Below, piece by piece: positions 8,099 to 15,803 of a DNA stretch of 64,000 nucleotides. The stretch's first letter is position 1; every line of letters begins with the position of its first letter. The notes below the pieces were generated by a model. It did no database searches. It was not told where the DNA came from and saw only the letters and a list, made by a program, of their open reading frames with translations. Source of the stretch: Actinomycetales bacterium SN12 (GTDB lineage: Bacteria; Actinomycetota; Actinomycetes; Actinomycetales; Microbacteriaceae); assembly GCA_002837415.1 (NCBI GenBank), contig PJCV01000005.1, positions 62,001-126,000 of the forward strand. The letters are read 5' to 3'. The translations under genes and the position numbers were made by a program.

Positions 8099-9091
8099 AT
8101 GTCCATGCCCCGAATCCTCGGCGGAACCGCCCTCGGTCTCGTCAGCGTCCTCGCGCTCGCCGGCTGCGCCGCGGGTCCCGCTGCCGAAGCCGAAGAGGCC
8201 GCGCCCACCAGCGCCACCGTCACCGTCGAGGACAACAGCGGCACGCACAAGATCTCCACCCCGCCGAAGTCCGTCGTCGCCACCGACAACCGCACGTTCC
8301 AGACGCTCAGCGACTGGGGTATCGAGCTCAGCGCCGGCGCTGTCGCCCTCATGCCCACCACCGTCGGATACAAGACCGACGAGAGCATCATCGACCTCGG
8401 CAACCACAACGAGCCCGACCTGGAGTCGATCGTCGCCGTCGAGCCCGACCTGATCATCAACGGCCAGCGCTTCACCCAGCACCACGACAAGATCGCCAAC
8501 CTCGTGCCCGACGCGACCATCATCGAGCTCGACCCTCGCGAGGGGGAGCCCTTCGACGACGAGCTCAAGCGCCAGGTCACCGTGCTCGGCGAGATCTTCG
8601 GCAAGCAGAAGGAGGCCAAGAAGCTCGTCGACGACTTCGACGCCGCCGTCGCCCGCGCGAAGGACGCGTACGACGACGCCGAGTCGGTCATGGCGGTCAC
8701 CACGTCCGGCGGCGAGATCGGCTACATCGCGCCCACGGCCGGCCGCACGCTCGGCCCGATCTTCGACATCCTCGGCCTCACGCCGGCACTCGAGGTCGAG
8801 GGCGCCACTGACGACCACCAGGGCGACGACATCTCGGTCGAGGCCGTCGCCAAGTCGAACCCCGACTGGATCCTCGTCATGGACCGTGACGCCGTGTTCG
8901 CCGACCAGGAGCCGAACTACGTGCAGGCCGCCGAGATCCTCGAGAGCTCAGAGGCGCTGGCATCCGTCACCGCTGTCAAGGACGACCAGATCGTCTACAT
9001 GCCCACCGACACGTACCTCAACGAGAGCATCCAGACGTACACGACCTTCCTCAACGACTTCGCCGACGCGCTCGAGAAGTCCGCGAAGTGA
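8099..9091 (+). CDS. Iron-siderophore ABC transporter substrate-binding lipoprotein
   Basis: Protein of 330 residues with a lipoprotein signal (lipobox LALAGC, Cys23) that would anchor it outside the membrane. It has the periplasmic-binding-protein-2 fold of ferric siderophore receptors, with KSVVATDNRTFQTLSDWGIEL early and LESIVAVEPDLIINGQRF in the middle. Sequence style and the neighbours (two permeases and an ATPase, in the order binding protein-permease-permease-ATPase) resemble the YclQ/FatB/CeuA group for catecholate or petrobactin-type siderophores. The ligand is inferred only. A Shine-Dalgarno AGGAGACTCTCC precedes the ATG. Confidence 0.92.
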   Translation: MSMPRILGGTALGLVSVLALAGCAAGPAAEAEEAAPTSATVTVEDNSGTHKISTPPKSVVATDNRTFQTLSDWGIELSAGAVALMPTTVGYKTDESIIDLGNHNEPDLESIVAVEPDLIINGQRFTQHHDKIANLVPDATIIELDPREGEPFDDELKRQVTVLGEIFGKQKEAKKLVDDFDAAVARAKDAYDDAESVMAVTTSGGEIGYIAPTAGRTLGPIFDILGLTPALEVEGATDDHQGDDISVEAVAKSNPDWILVMDRDAVFADQEPNYVQAAEILESSEALASVTAVKDDQIVYMPTDTYLNESIQTYTTFLNDFADALEKSAK

Positions 9092-9098
9092 CACCCGC

Positions 9099-9132
9099 GC
9101 GGTGGCATCCGATCGAATCCGGATGCCACCGC
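9099..9132 (+). terminator. Stem-loop between binding-protein and permease genes
   Basis: Perfect 12-bp inverted repeat (GCGGTGGCATCC, 9099-9110, and its complement, 9121-9132) with a 10-base loop, starting 8 bp after the lipoprotein stop codon and ending 11 bp before the permease ATG. Such a hairpin inside an import operon usually acts as a partial terminator or mRNA stabiliser, so that more binding protein than permease is made. Confidence 0.6.
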
Positions 9133-9143
9133 GCATTCGCACC

Positions 9144-10160
9144 ATGACGCGCACTCTTCCTCTCTCTGAACCCGTCGCCGCTGTCGCGGGACGCGGGAAC
9201 GCGGCGACCCGCGGCAGGCTCTTCGACGGCAAGCTGCTGATCGGCATCCTCGTCGTCGCCGCCCTTCTCGTCGCGTCGCTGTTCACCGGCGTCTACGACA
9301 TCGCAGGAGCCGCCGACGGCGCCGAGATGTTCCAGATCACCCGCATCCCGCGCACCATCGCGCTCGTGCTCGCGGGCGCATCGATGGCCATGGCCGGTCT
9401 CGTCATGCAGCTGCTGACGCAGAACCGCTTCGTCGAGCCGACCACCACCGGCACCACGGAGTGGGCGGGGCTCGGGCTGCTCGGCGTCATGCTCATCGTT
9501 CCGCAGCCCTCCCTTCCCCTGCGGATGGCGGGCGCCGTCATCGCCGCGTTCATCGGCACGATGATCTTCTTCCTCTTCCTCAAGCGCGTGTCGCTGCGCT
9601 CATCGCTCATCGTGCCGATCGTCGGCATCATGCTCGGGGCGGTCGTCGGCGCCGTCTCGACCTATCTCGCGCTCGCCACCAACACCCTGCAGAGCCTGGG
9701 CGTCTGGTTCGCCGGCAGCTTCACCTCGGTGCTGCGCGGCCAGTACGAGATGCTCTGGATCGTGGCAGCGGTCGGCGTCATCGTCTTCATCGTCGCCGAT
9801 CGGCTGACCGTCGCCGGCCTCGGCGAGGAGATCGCCACCAACGTCGGTCTGGACTACGACCGGATCATGCTGCTCGGCACCGCGCTCATCGCCGTCGTCA
9901 CCGGCGTCGTCACCGTGGTCGTCGGCAACCTGCCGTTCCTCGGACTGATCGTGCCCAACATCGTCTCGATGATGCGCGGCGACGACCTGCGCAGCAACCT
10001 GCCGTGGGTGTGCCTGCTGGGCATCGGGATCGTCACGGTCTGCGACCTGATTGGCCGCACCATCGTGATGCCCTTCGAGGTGCCGGTCTCGCTCATCCTC
10101 GGCATCGTCGGCGCTGTCGTGTTCGTGCTCCTCCTGCTCAGGCAGCGGCGCCGTGCTTAG
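9144..10160 (+). CDS. Iron-siderophore ABC transporter permease (first subunit)
   Basis: FecCD-family permease of 338 residues with about nine to ten membrane spans. Typical FecCD motifs are present: RIPRTIALVLAGASMAMAGLVMQ near residue 60, and GNLPFLGLIVPNIVSMMRGDDLR near 265, the coupling region that contacts the ATPase. An ATG at 9144 was chosen. An in-frame ATG at 9123 lies inside the upstream stem-loop, and neither has a clear ribosome site. The gene overlaps the next permease by 8 bp, which indicates translational coupling. Confidence 0.92.
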   Translation: MTRTLPLSEPVAAVAGRGNAATRGRLFDGKLLIGILVVAALLVASLFTGVYDIAGAADGAEMFQITRIPRTIALVLAGASMAMAGLVMQLLTQNRFVEPTTTGTTEWAGLGLLGVMLIVPQPSLPLRMAGAVIAAFIGTMIFFLFLKRVSLRSSLIVPIVGIMLGAVVGAVSTYLALATNTLQSLGVWFAGSFTSVLRGQYEMLWIVAAVGVIVFIVADRLTVAGLGEEIATNVGLDYDRIMLLGTALIAVVTGVVTVVVGNLPFLGLIVPNIVSMMRGDDLRSNLPWVCLLGIGIVTVCDLIGRTIVMPFEVPVSLILGIVGAVVFVLLLLRQRRRA

Positions 10161-11211
10161 GCGGGTGGACGCGCTCAGTCCGACGCAGGCAGCGCCGTCG
10201 ACGCCGGCGCGAGCAGCGCTGGGCTGGTTCGCGGATGCCCGTGCCAGGCGTCGATACCTCATCGTGCTCAGCATCCTGATCGTGCTCTCGGCCGGGTTCG
10301 CCATCGGGCTGCTCGCCTGGGACAACCCGATGCCGTTCGGAACGGTCGGGTTCTGGCGCATCGCCGAGCTGCGCTTCACCAACGTGCTGGTGATGATCAT
10401 CGTCGCGGTCTGCCAGGCCGTGGCGACGGTGAGCTTCCAGACCGTGGCGACCAACCGCATCGTCACGCCGTCGATCCTCGGGTTCGAATCGCTGTACCGG
10501 GCCGTGCAGACCTCGTCGGTGTACCTGTTCGGGATCGCGGGACTCGTCGCGATACAGGGGCTGCTGCAGTTCAGCATCCAGATCGCGGTCATGGTGGCCC
10601 TCGCCATGCTGCTCTACGGCTGGCTGCTCACCGGACGCTACGCGAACCTGCAGGTCATGCTGCTGATCGGCATCGTCATCGGCGGCGGCCTCGGCGCCAT
10701 CTCGACGTTCATGCAGCGGCTGCTGACGCCCAGCGAGTTCGACGTGCTCGCCGCGAGGCTCTTCGGCAACATCTCGAACGCCGACGCGTCGTACCTTCCG
10801 GTAGCCGTGCCGCTGTGCGTGGTGGCATCCGCTCTGCTGTGGATGCGCGCCCGCCGCCTCAACGTGATGGCGCTGGGCGCCGACACGGCGAACGCGCTCG
10901 GGGTGAACCACCGGCGGGAGCTGATGATCACGCTGTTCCTCGTCGCCGTGCTGATGGCGACCTCGACGGCGCTGGTCGGGCCGATGACGTTCCTCGGGTT
11001 CCTCGTCGCGACGCTGGCGTACCAGTTCGCAGGATCCGACGATCACCGCCTCGTGTTCCCGGTGGCGGTGCTGACGGCCTTCACGATCCTGTCGGGCGCG
11101 TACTTCGTCATGCGCAACATCTTCTACGCGCAGGGCGTCGTCTCGATCATCATCGAACTGGTCGGCGGCGTCGTGTTCCTCATCGTCATCCTCAAGAAGG
11201 GCCGCCTGTGA
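10153..11211 (+). CDS. Iron-siderophore ABC transporter permease (second subunit)
   Basis: Second FecCD-family permease, 352 residues from the GTG at 10153, or four codons shorter from the GTG at 10165. Membrane spans begin after a 30-residue cytoplasmic tail. Conserved segments include FQTVATNRIVTPSILGFESL and VGPMTFLGFLVATLAYQFAG, the latter corresponding to the ATPase-coupling loop. It forms a heterodimer with the product of the preceding gene. Its stop overlaps the GTG of the ATPase gene (GTGA), so the three are one translationally coupled operon. Confidence 0.92.
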   Translation: MLRRVDALSPTQAAPSTPARAALGWFADARARRRYLIVLSILIVLSAGFAIGLLAWDNPMPFGTVGFWRIAELRFTNVLVMIIVAVCQAVATVSFQTVATNRIVTPSILGFESLYRAVQTSSVYLFGIAGLVAIQGLLQFSIQIAVMVALAMLLYGWLLTGRYANLQVMLLIGIVIGGGLGAISTFMQRLLTPSEFDVLAARLFGNISNADASYLPVAVPLCVVASALLWMRARRLNVMALGADTANALGVNHRRELMITLFLVAVLMATSTALVGPMTFLGFLVATLAYQFAGSDDHRLVFPVAVLTAFTILSGAYFVMRNIFYAQGVVSIIIELVGGVVFLIVILKKGRL

Positions 11212-11963
11212 TCACCATCGAGAAGGTTCGCCGCGAGTACGCGACCGACGTGGCGATCGGGCCGCTCGACCTCGTCATTCCCGAGGGCGGCATCACCGCG
11301 CTGATCGGGCCGAACGGGGCCGGCAAATCGACGCTGCTCACGATGGTCGGCCGGCTGATGGGAATGGATGCCGGTTCCATCGCGATCGCCGGACTGGATG
11401 TCGCCTCGACGAAGTCGGCGGACCTCGCCAAGGTCGTGTCGATCCTGCGGCAGGAGAACCACTTCGTGACCCGCCTGACGGTGCGGCAGCTGGTGGGCTT
11501 CGGGCGCTTCCCGCACTCGAAGGGCCGGCTCACCAGGGCCGATGAAGACGTCATCAGCCGCTCGATCGACTTCCTCGACCTCGGGATGCTCGAGCACCGC
11601 TACCTCGACGAGCTGTCGGGTGGTCAGCGCCAGCGGGCGTACGTCGCGATGGTGCTCGCGCAGGACACGGATGTGGTGCTGCTCGACGAGCCGCTGAACA
11701 ACCTCGACATGAAGCACGCCGCGACGATGATGGCGCAGCTGCGGCGCGCCGCCGACGAGCTCGGACGCACGATCGTGATCGTGCTGCACGACATCAACTT
11801 CGCCGGCCACTACGCCGACCGCATCTGCGCCATGAAGGACGGCCAGGTCGTCGAGTTCGGCACCCCCGCCGAGATCATGACCGACGAGGTGCTCACGCGC
11901 GTGTTCGAGACCCCCGTGCAGGTGATCGAAGGCCCGCACGGCCCCCTCGCCGTGTACTACTGA
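11208..11963 (+). CDS. Iron-siderophore ABC transporter ATP-binding protein
   Basis: ATPase of 251 residues energising the importer. Walker A GPNGAGKST is at residues 34-42, the Q-loop lies in RQENHFVTR, the signature LSGGQRQRAYVA is complete, and Walker B VVLLDEPLNNLD and the H-loop VLHDINFAGHYADR are intact. It closes the operon. The family A palindromic element begins about 45 bp after its stop and separates it from the convergent glycosylase gene. Confidence 0.95.
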   Translation: MITIEKVRREYATDVAIGPLDLVIPEGGITALIGPNGAGKSTLLTMVGRLMGMDAGSIAIAGLDVASTKSADLAKVVSILRQENHFVTRLTVRQLVGFGRFPHSKGRLTRADEDVISRSIDFLDLGMLEHRYLDELSGGQRQRAYVAMVLAQDTDVVLLDEPLNNLDMKHAATMMAQLRRAADELGRTIVIVLHDINFAGHYADRICAMKDGQVVEFGTPAEIMTDEVLTRVFETPVQVIEGPHGPLAVYY

Positions 11964-12007
11964 GCGGACCGTCCTGCCCTCGCCGACCCGCCTCGCCGAG
12001 GAATCAT

Positions 12008-12082
12008 GTTCTGCGTGAGAAACCACGTTCTGCATGAGAAACCAGGTTTGCGGGTGTTTCTCATGCGGGATGTGGTTTCTCA
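12008..12082. repeat. Palindromic element, family A (GAGAAACCAC), copy 1
   Basis: Two direct copies of GTTCTGCRTGAGAAACCAS (period 19) are followed by two inverted copies, TGTTTCTCA and GTGGTTTCTCA. It sits between convergent genes, behind the siderophore ATPase stop. A second member of the family lies at 25108-25194. The 60 bp that follow are GGGCGCG-rich low-complexity DNA. Confidence 0.75.
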
Positions 12083-12142
12083 GCGGGGAGGGGCGGGCGC
12101 GAAGGCGGGCGCGGACGGGCGCGAACGCGGCGGGCCGCGCGG

Positions 12143-13084
12143 TCAGCGGTCGCGGTGGTCTTCGGGCGCGAGGCGGGCGCCACGACGCGGCTCTCGAGAG
12201 CCGGATGCCCAGATCAGCCGGATCACGCGCTGGCGATGGCCCGCCCAAGGGGCAAGCAGCTCGAGCATCCCGTCATCGTCGGTGCGGTGACCGGTGAGGG
12301 CGAAGCCGACCTCGTGCGCGAGGTGATAATCGCCCACGCTCACAGCATCGGGATCGCCGAGCGCCCGGATGCGCGTCTCCGCGGAGGTCCACACGCCCAC
12401 GCCGTGCAGGCTCGTCAGCACGCGGTCCCGGTCGGCCCCGTCGGCCGCGGCGAGGGCTGCGCGCTCGATGCTCGCACCTCGTCGGGCTGCGGCGACGATG
12501 GTGCGTGACTGCGGCGGCTCGACGGCCGCGCGGTGCCACTGCCACGACGGGATGCTCCGCCACACCTCGTGCGATGGGGAGGCGAACATCGGTCGCGGCG
12601 TCGGGCCGGGCGCGCGCTCGCCGAAGCGGCTCACGAGATACCGCCAAGCGCCGAACGCCTGCATGCCGGTGACCTTCTGCTCGATGATCGCGCACGCGAG
12701 GGCATCGAAGATGCGGTCGGTGCGGGCCATCCGGATGCCGGGATGCCGACGCGCCACCTCTTCGAGCAGCGGGTGGTCGATGACGAACCCGGCGTCATCG
12801 TCGTGGGCACCGCACAGCCGGGGAACGACGTCGAGTGCCTCGCCGGCGCCGGGCCCCCAGGCCGAGGCATGGACCCCGTCGGAGCCCTGCCGAAGGCACA
12901 GCGTCGCGATCCCGGCATCCGTCCGGAAGGTCATCCAGATGCGAGGTCCGTCGATGACCATCGTGGGATCTGTTCCGCCGCGGCGCAGCATCCCGACCGT
13001 GCGACCGAGATGCAGCGGGTGCGGCGGACGATAGACGGATTCGCGCGCCGGGGCGGGCGCGACGGCATCCGTCATCAGGGTCAT
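12143..13084 (-). CDS. HhH-GPD DNA glycosylase (AlkA / 3-methyladenine type)
   Basis: Base-excision-repair glycosylase of about 313 residues, removing alkylated bases. The helix-hairpin-helix is visible as LHGVGVWTSAETRIRALG, followed by SVGDYHLAHEVG, where the Asp is the catalytic residue of the HhH-GPD motif. The N-terminal ~120 residues form the AlkA-type beta domain (PLHLGRTVGMLRRG), and EQKVTGMQAFGAWRYLV is the core helix before the HhH. ATG codons at 13084 and 13075 are both possible starts. It shares no operon with the genes around it. Confidence 0.88.
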   Translation of the reverse strand: MTLMTDAVAPAPARESVYRPPHPLHLGRTVGMLRRGGTDPTMVIDGPRIWMTFRTDAGIATLCLRQGSDGVHASAWGPGAGEALDVVPRLCGAHDDDAGFVIDHPLLEEVARRHPGIRMARTDRIFDALACAIIEQKVTGMQAFGAWRYLVSRFGERAPGPTPRPMFASPSHEVWRSIPSWQWHRAAVEPPQSRTIVAAARRGASIERAALAAADGADRDRVLTSLHGVGVWTSAETRIRALGDPDAVSVGDYHLAHEVGFALTGHRTDDDGMLELLAPWAGHRQRVIRLIWASGSREPRRGARLAPEDHRDR

Positions 13085-13138
13085 GCCAGCACCCTACGCG
13101 CCGTCCCTGACATCGCCTCCCGGCCGGGGCACTCTGAC

Positions 13139-13213
13139 CGACACCCCTATCTGTCGTCGACACCCCTATCTGCGGACGTCCATACCCAGGGGTGTCGACG
13201 GCAAGTGGGGGTC
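13139..13213. repeat. Palindromic element, family B (CGACACCCCT), copy 1
   Basis: Two direct copies of CGACACCCCTATCTG are followed, after CGGACGTCC, by two inverted copies in CAGGGGTGTCGACGGCAAG and TGGGGGT. It lies downstream of the wHTH gene (stop at 13264) and upstream of the glycosylase gene. A second copy with the same internal GCGxACGTCC core is at 55262-55342. Confidence 0.75.
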
Positions 13214-13263
13214 TCGGCGAGGGAGCGAGAGAGCGAGCGGCGAGAGAGAGCGAGCGGGGCGGC

Positions 13264-13953
13264 TCAGAAGCGGTCGGGGGAGGGGGTGCCGTGGCCGTAG
13301 CGGATCGACACGTCGGCGTGACGGTCGAAGCGGTAGCCGACCCCGCGCACGGTGCGCACGATGTCCTCGTGGCGGCCGAGCTTGGCGCGCAGGCGACGCA
13401 CGTGCACGTCGATGGTGCGCTCGCCGGGAGCCTCGTCATCGGCGGATGCCTGCCACAGCGCCGAGACCAGCTCGCTGCGCTCGATCGTGCGGCCCTCGCG
13501 CAGCACCAGGTACTGCAGCAGCTCGAACTCCTTGTAGGTGAACGAGGCGGACTCGCCGTCGAGCAGCACGCGCTTGCGGGAGATGTCGACCACGACACCG
13601 GACTCCTCGTCCTTCTCCTCCTCGACAGCGGCGTTGGCGCGGGCGATGGCGCCGGGCTCGTGCAGGGCGAGGCGCACGACGTCCAGGTCGCGGCCGCCGG
13701 CGGACTGTGGGGCGAGGGCGACGGTGGCGTGCGTCTCGGCGGTCGGGGCGAGCTCGGCGAGCGTGCGGCGCAGCGCGTCGACGAGCACCGGGAGGCTGAT
13801 GCCGGCGGACGCCGCCTTGATCTCGTCGATGCCGACGTAGAGGGCGAACCCGCGAGGCGAGCGGACGGAGGGGAGGTCTGCGGCGGCGTCTGCGGGCGAG
13901 ACCACCCGGACAGGGGCGGTGACGGGACGCTCGAGGAGGGCGGTGTTCGACAT
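13264..13953 (-). CDS. Winged-helix (OmpR/PhoB-type DNA-binding) transcriptional regulator without receiver domain
   Basis: Protein of 229 residues. The C-terminal ~95 residues form a Trans_reg_C winged helix: FTYKEFELLQYLVLREG, the recognition region GERTIDVHVRRLRAKLG, and the closing hairpin VRTVRGVGYRFD. The N-terminal ~110 residues are not a phospho-acceptor receiver, because no DD/D/K pattern is visible. They resemble a small alpha-beta domain of unknown function (LYVGIDEIKAASAGISLP). Response to a phosphorelay is therefore unlikely. It is divergent from the small acetyltransferase gene, with a 333-bp gap holding candidate operators. Target genes are unknown. Confidence 0.85.
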   Translation of the reverse strand: MSNTALLERPVTAPVRVVSPADAAADLPSVRSPRGFALYVGIDEIKAASAGISLPVLVDALRRTLAELAPTAETHATVALAPQSAGGRDLDVVRLALHEPGAIARANAAVEEEKDEESGVVVDISRKRVLLDGESASFTYKEFELLQYLVLREGRTIERSELVSALWQASADDEAPGERTIDVHVRRLRAKLGRHEDIVRTVRGVGYRFDRHADVSIRYGHGTPSPDRF

Positions 13954-14096
13954 GATGATGGATCCTTGCGTGAGCCGAGGAACTCGGGATGCGTTGCACG
14001 AATGACCGGGCGGAGCCGGTGGGAGATGAGCGCGAAGGGTGGGCGCTCAGAGACTCGTCCTCAGATCGAGGAGAATTCAGCGAGTCAGGCTGGGTG

Positions 14097-14128
14097 GTTG
14101 CGCCTTAGCAACACATTCGGCAACACAT
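14097..14128. promoter_or_regulatory. GTTGC/GCAAC hairpin and GCAACACAT direct repeats upstream of the wHTH gene
   Basis: The 333-bp gap 13954-14286 has no gene. Within it, GTTGC (14097) pairs with GCAAC (14108), and GCAACACAT occurs twice at 12-bp spacing (14108 and 14120), with a partial third copy. Direct repeats near one helical turn apart suit OmpR-type winged helices, so autoregulation by the divergent wHTH protein is a reasonable guess. This is inference only. Confidence 0.3.
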
Positions 14129-14237
14129 GCCAACGCGACCGGGCATCATCATCCCGGCAGTCCCGTTCGCCTCCTGGGCGGACAGAGGGCTTGCGTTGGT
14201 GGTCATGGGGGTGATTATTTCCCACGGAGACCTCCCA

Positions 14238-14284
14238 TGTCAAAACGTGACAATCCCGGGGATGAAACACGACGTAACGTTGTG
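14238..14284. promoter_or_regulatory. Two palindromes ahead of the small acetyltransferase gene
   Basis: TGTCA-aaacg-TGACA (14238-14252) is a perfect 5+5 inverted repeat. CACGACGTAACGTTGTG (14268-14284) is an imperfect one (CACnACGT/ACGTnGTG) ending 2 bp before the GTG start at 14287. Their position suggests operator or promoter function, and no binding protein can be named. Confidence 0.3.
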
Positions 14285-14286
14285 GG

Positions 14287-14595
14287 GTGAGTTCAACCGC
14301 CGACGCCGCTGATTTCGTGTTCCTGGATGAGAAGGATGCATCGCGCTGCACCCTCACGCGTGACGGCGAGCTGCTGAGCGTTCTCGACTACCGCGACGAC
14401 GGCGCGACCGTCGCGATGACCCGCGCGTACACGATCCCGACGCACCGCGGGCACGGGTACGCCGCCCGTGTGGTGGCGGGAGCCGTGGCCGACATCGAGG
14501 CCAGAGGAGACCGCCGCATCGACGCGGTGTGCTGGTACGTCGCCGACTGGTTCGACGCGCATCCCGACAAGCAGCATCTGCTGCGCCGGCGCTGA
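14287..14595 (+). CDS. Small GNAT-like N-acetyltransferase (NATD1/YidJ type)
   Basis: Single-domain protein of 102 residues with the Gcn5-related fold cut to its core. AYTIPTHRGHGYAARVVAGAV near residues 47-67 holds the R/HGxGxA acetyl-CoA pyrophosphate loop, and VCWYVADWFDAHPD is the conserved C-terminal strand and helix of the NATD1 subfamily. The start is GTG at 14287. The substrate is unknown. The sbcD gene follows about 50 bp downstream on the same strand. Confidence 0.85.
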   Translation: MSSTADAADFVFLDEKDASRCTLTRDGELLSVLDYRDDGATVAMTRAYTIPTHRGHGYAARVVAGAVADIEARGDRRIDAVCWYVADWFDAHPDKQHLLRRR

Positions 14596-14645
14596 TCGCG
14601 GCACGCCTCGGACGCGATGTCGGAGGCAGTACGTACCGTGTGAGT

Positions 14646-15803
14646 ATGCGCATCCTGCACACCTCTGACTGGCACATCGGCCGCACGTTCCACGGGCACT
14701 CCACGCTCGCGGCGCTGGCCGAGGTGCTCGACGCGCTGGTCGCGCAGGTGCGCGAGCACGCGGTCGACGTGGTGATCGTCGCCGGTGACGTGTTCGATTC
14801 CGCCACGCCCGCGGCATCCGCCTACACGCTGCTCGACGACGCTCTGCTCGCGCTGCACGAGACCGGCGCCACCGTGGTCATGACCAGCGGCAACCACGAC
14901 TCCGCCGCTCGCCTGGGCTTCCACTCCCGGCTGCTGCGCGACGGCATCCACGTGCTCACCGATCCGCTCGCCATCGCCACACCGGTGACCGTGCACGACG
15001 AGCACGGCCCGGTGCACTTCTTCGGCATCCCCTACCTCGAGCCCGCGATCGTCCGCCAGCACTGGATCGACGACGAGCGCTCGCTGCGCTCGCAGGCGCA
15101 GGTGATGCAGCATGCCATGGACCTCGTGCGCGAGGGCATGGCGGCCAACGCGGGTCGATCAGTCGCCGTCGCGCACTGCTTCGCCGCCGGGGTCGACGCG
15201 ACCGTCGGGCTCGAGCGCGAGGTGCGCCAGGGCGGCCTCGACATGGTGCCGCTGGCCGGCTTCGACGGGCCCGACTACGTCGCGCTCGGGCACATCCACG
15301 GCCGTCAGCAGCTGAGCGAGCGCGTGCGCTACTCCGGAGCACCGCTGCACTACAGCTTCGGCGAGCAGCACAAGCAGCGCGGCTCGTGGCTGGTCAACCT
15401 CGACGCCGAAGGCCTCGCCTCGATCGAATGGCTCGACCTTCCGATCCCGCGCGCTCTCGTGACGCTCACCGGCTCGCTCGACGACATCCTCAGCGACGAG
15501 AACGCCCGCCACGCCGACGGCTGGGTGTGCGCCGTCTACACCGACGCCGTGCCGCAGCACGAGCCGATGCGGCGGCTGCGCGAGCGGTTCCCGTTCTGCG
15601 CGCTGGTGCAGCACCAGCCCGAGGGGGCGGATGCCGCTGACGAGCGCTCGTACACGCAGCGCCTGCGCGCCGCGGTCAGCGACGTCGACCGGATCGAGGC
15701 GTTCCTCGAGCACGTGCGGGCCGGCCAGGGCGCGACCGAGCGCGAGGCCGAGCTGATCCGCGAGGTGCTCGACGACCGGGTGCGCACCGAGGCGCTCGCC
15801 TGA
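14646..15803 (+). CDS. sbcD: SbcCD nuclease subunit D (Mre11-like)
   Basis: Mn-dependent nuclease of 385 residues that, with SbcC, cuts hairpin DNA and processes double-strand ends. All phosphoesterase motifs are visible: HTSDWHIGRTF (residues 6-16), VAGDVFDSATP, TSGNHDSAARLG, and GHIHGRQQ in the last third. ATG at 14646 gives the canonical MRILHTSDWH start, and a GTG two codons earlier is also possible. The stop overlaps the sbcC ATG (TGATG), so the two are translationally coupled. Confidence 0.96.
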   Translation: MRILHTSDWHIGRTFHGHSTLAALAEVLDALVAQVREHAVDVVIVAGDVFDSATPAASAYTLLDDALLALHETGATVVMTSGNHDSAARLGFHSRLLRDGIHVLTDPLAIATPVTVHDEHGPVHFFGIPYLEPAIVRQHWIDDERSLRSQAQVMQHAMDLVREGMAANAGRSVAVAHCFAAGVDATVGLEREVRQGGLDMVPLAGFDGPDYVALGHIHGRQQLSERVRYSGAPLHYSFGEQHKQRGSWLVNLDAEGLASIEWLDLPIPRALVTLTGSLDDILSDENARHADGWVCAVYTDAVPQHEPMRRLRERFPFCALVQHQPEGADAADERSYTQRLRAAVSDVDRIEAFLEHVRAGQGATEREAELIREVLDDRVRTEALA

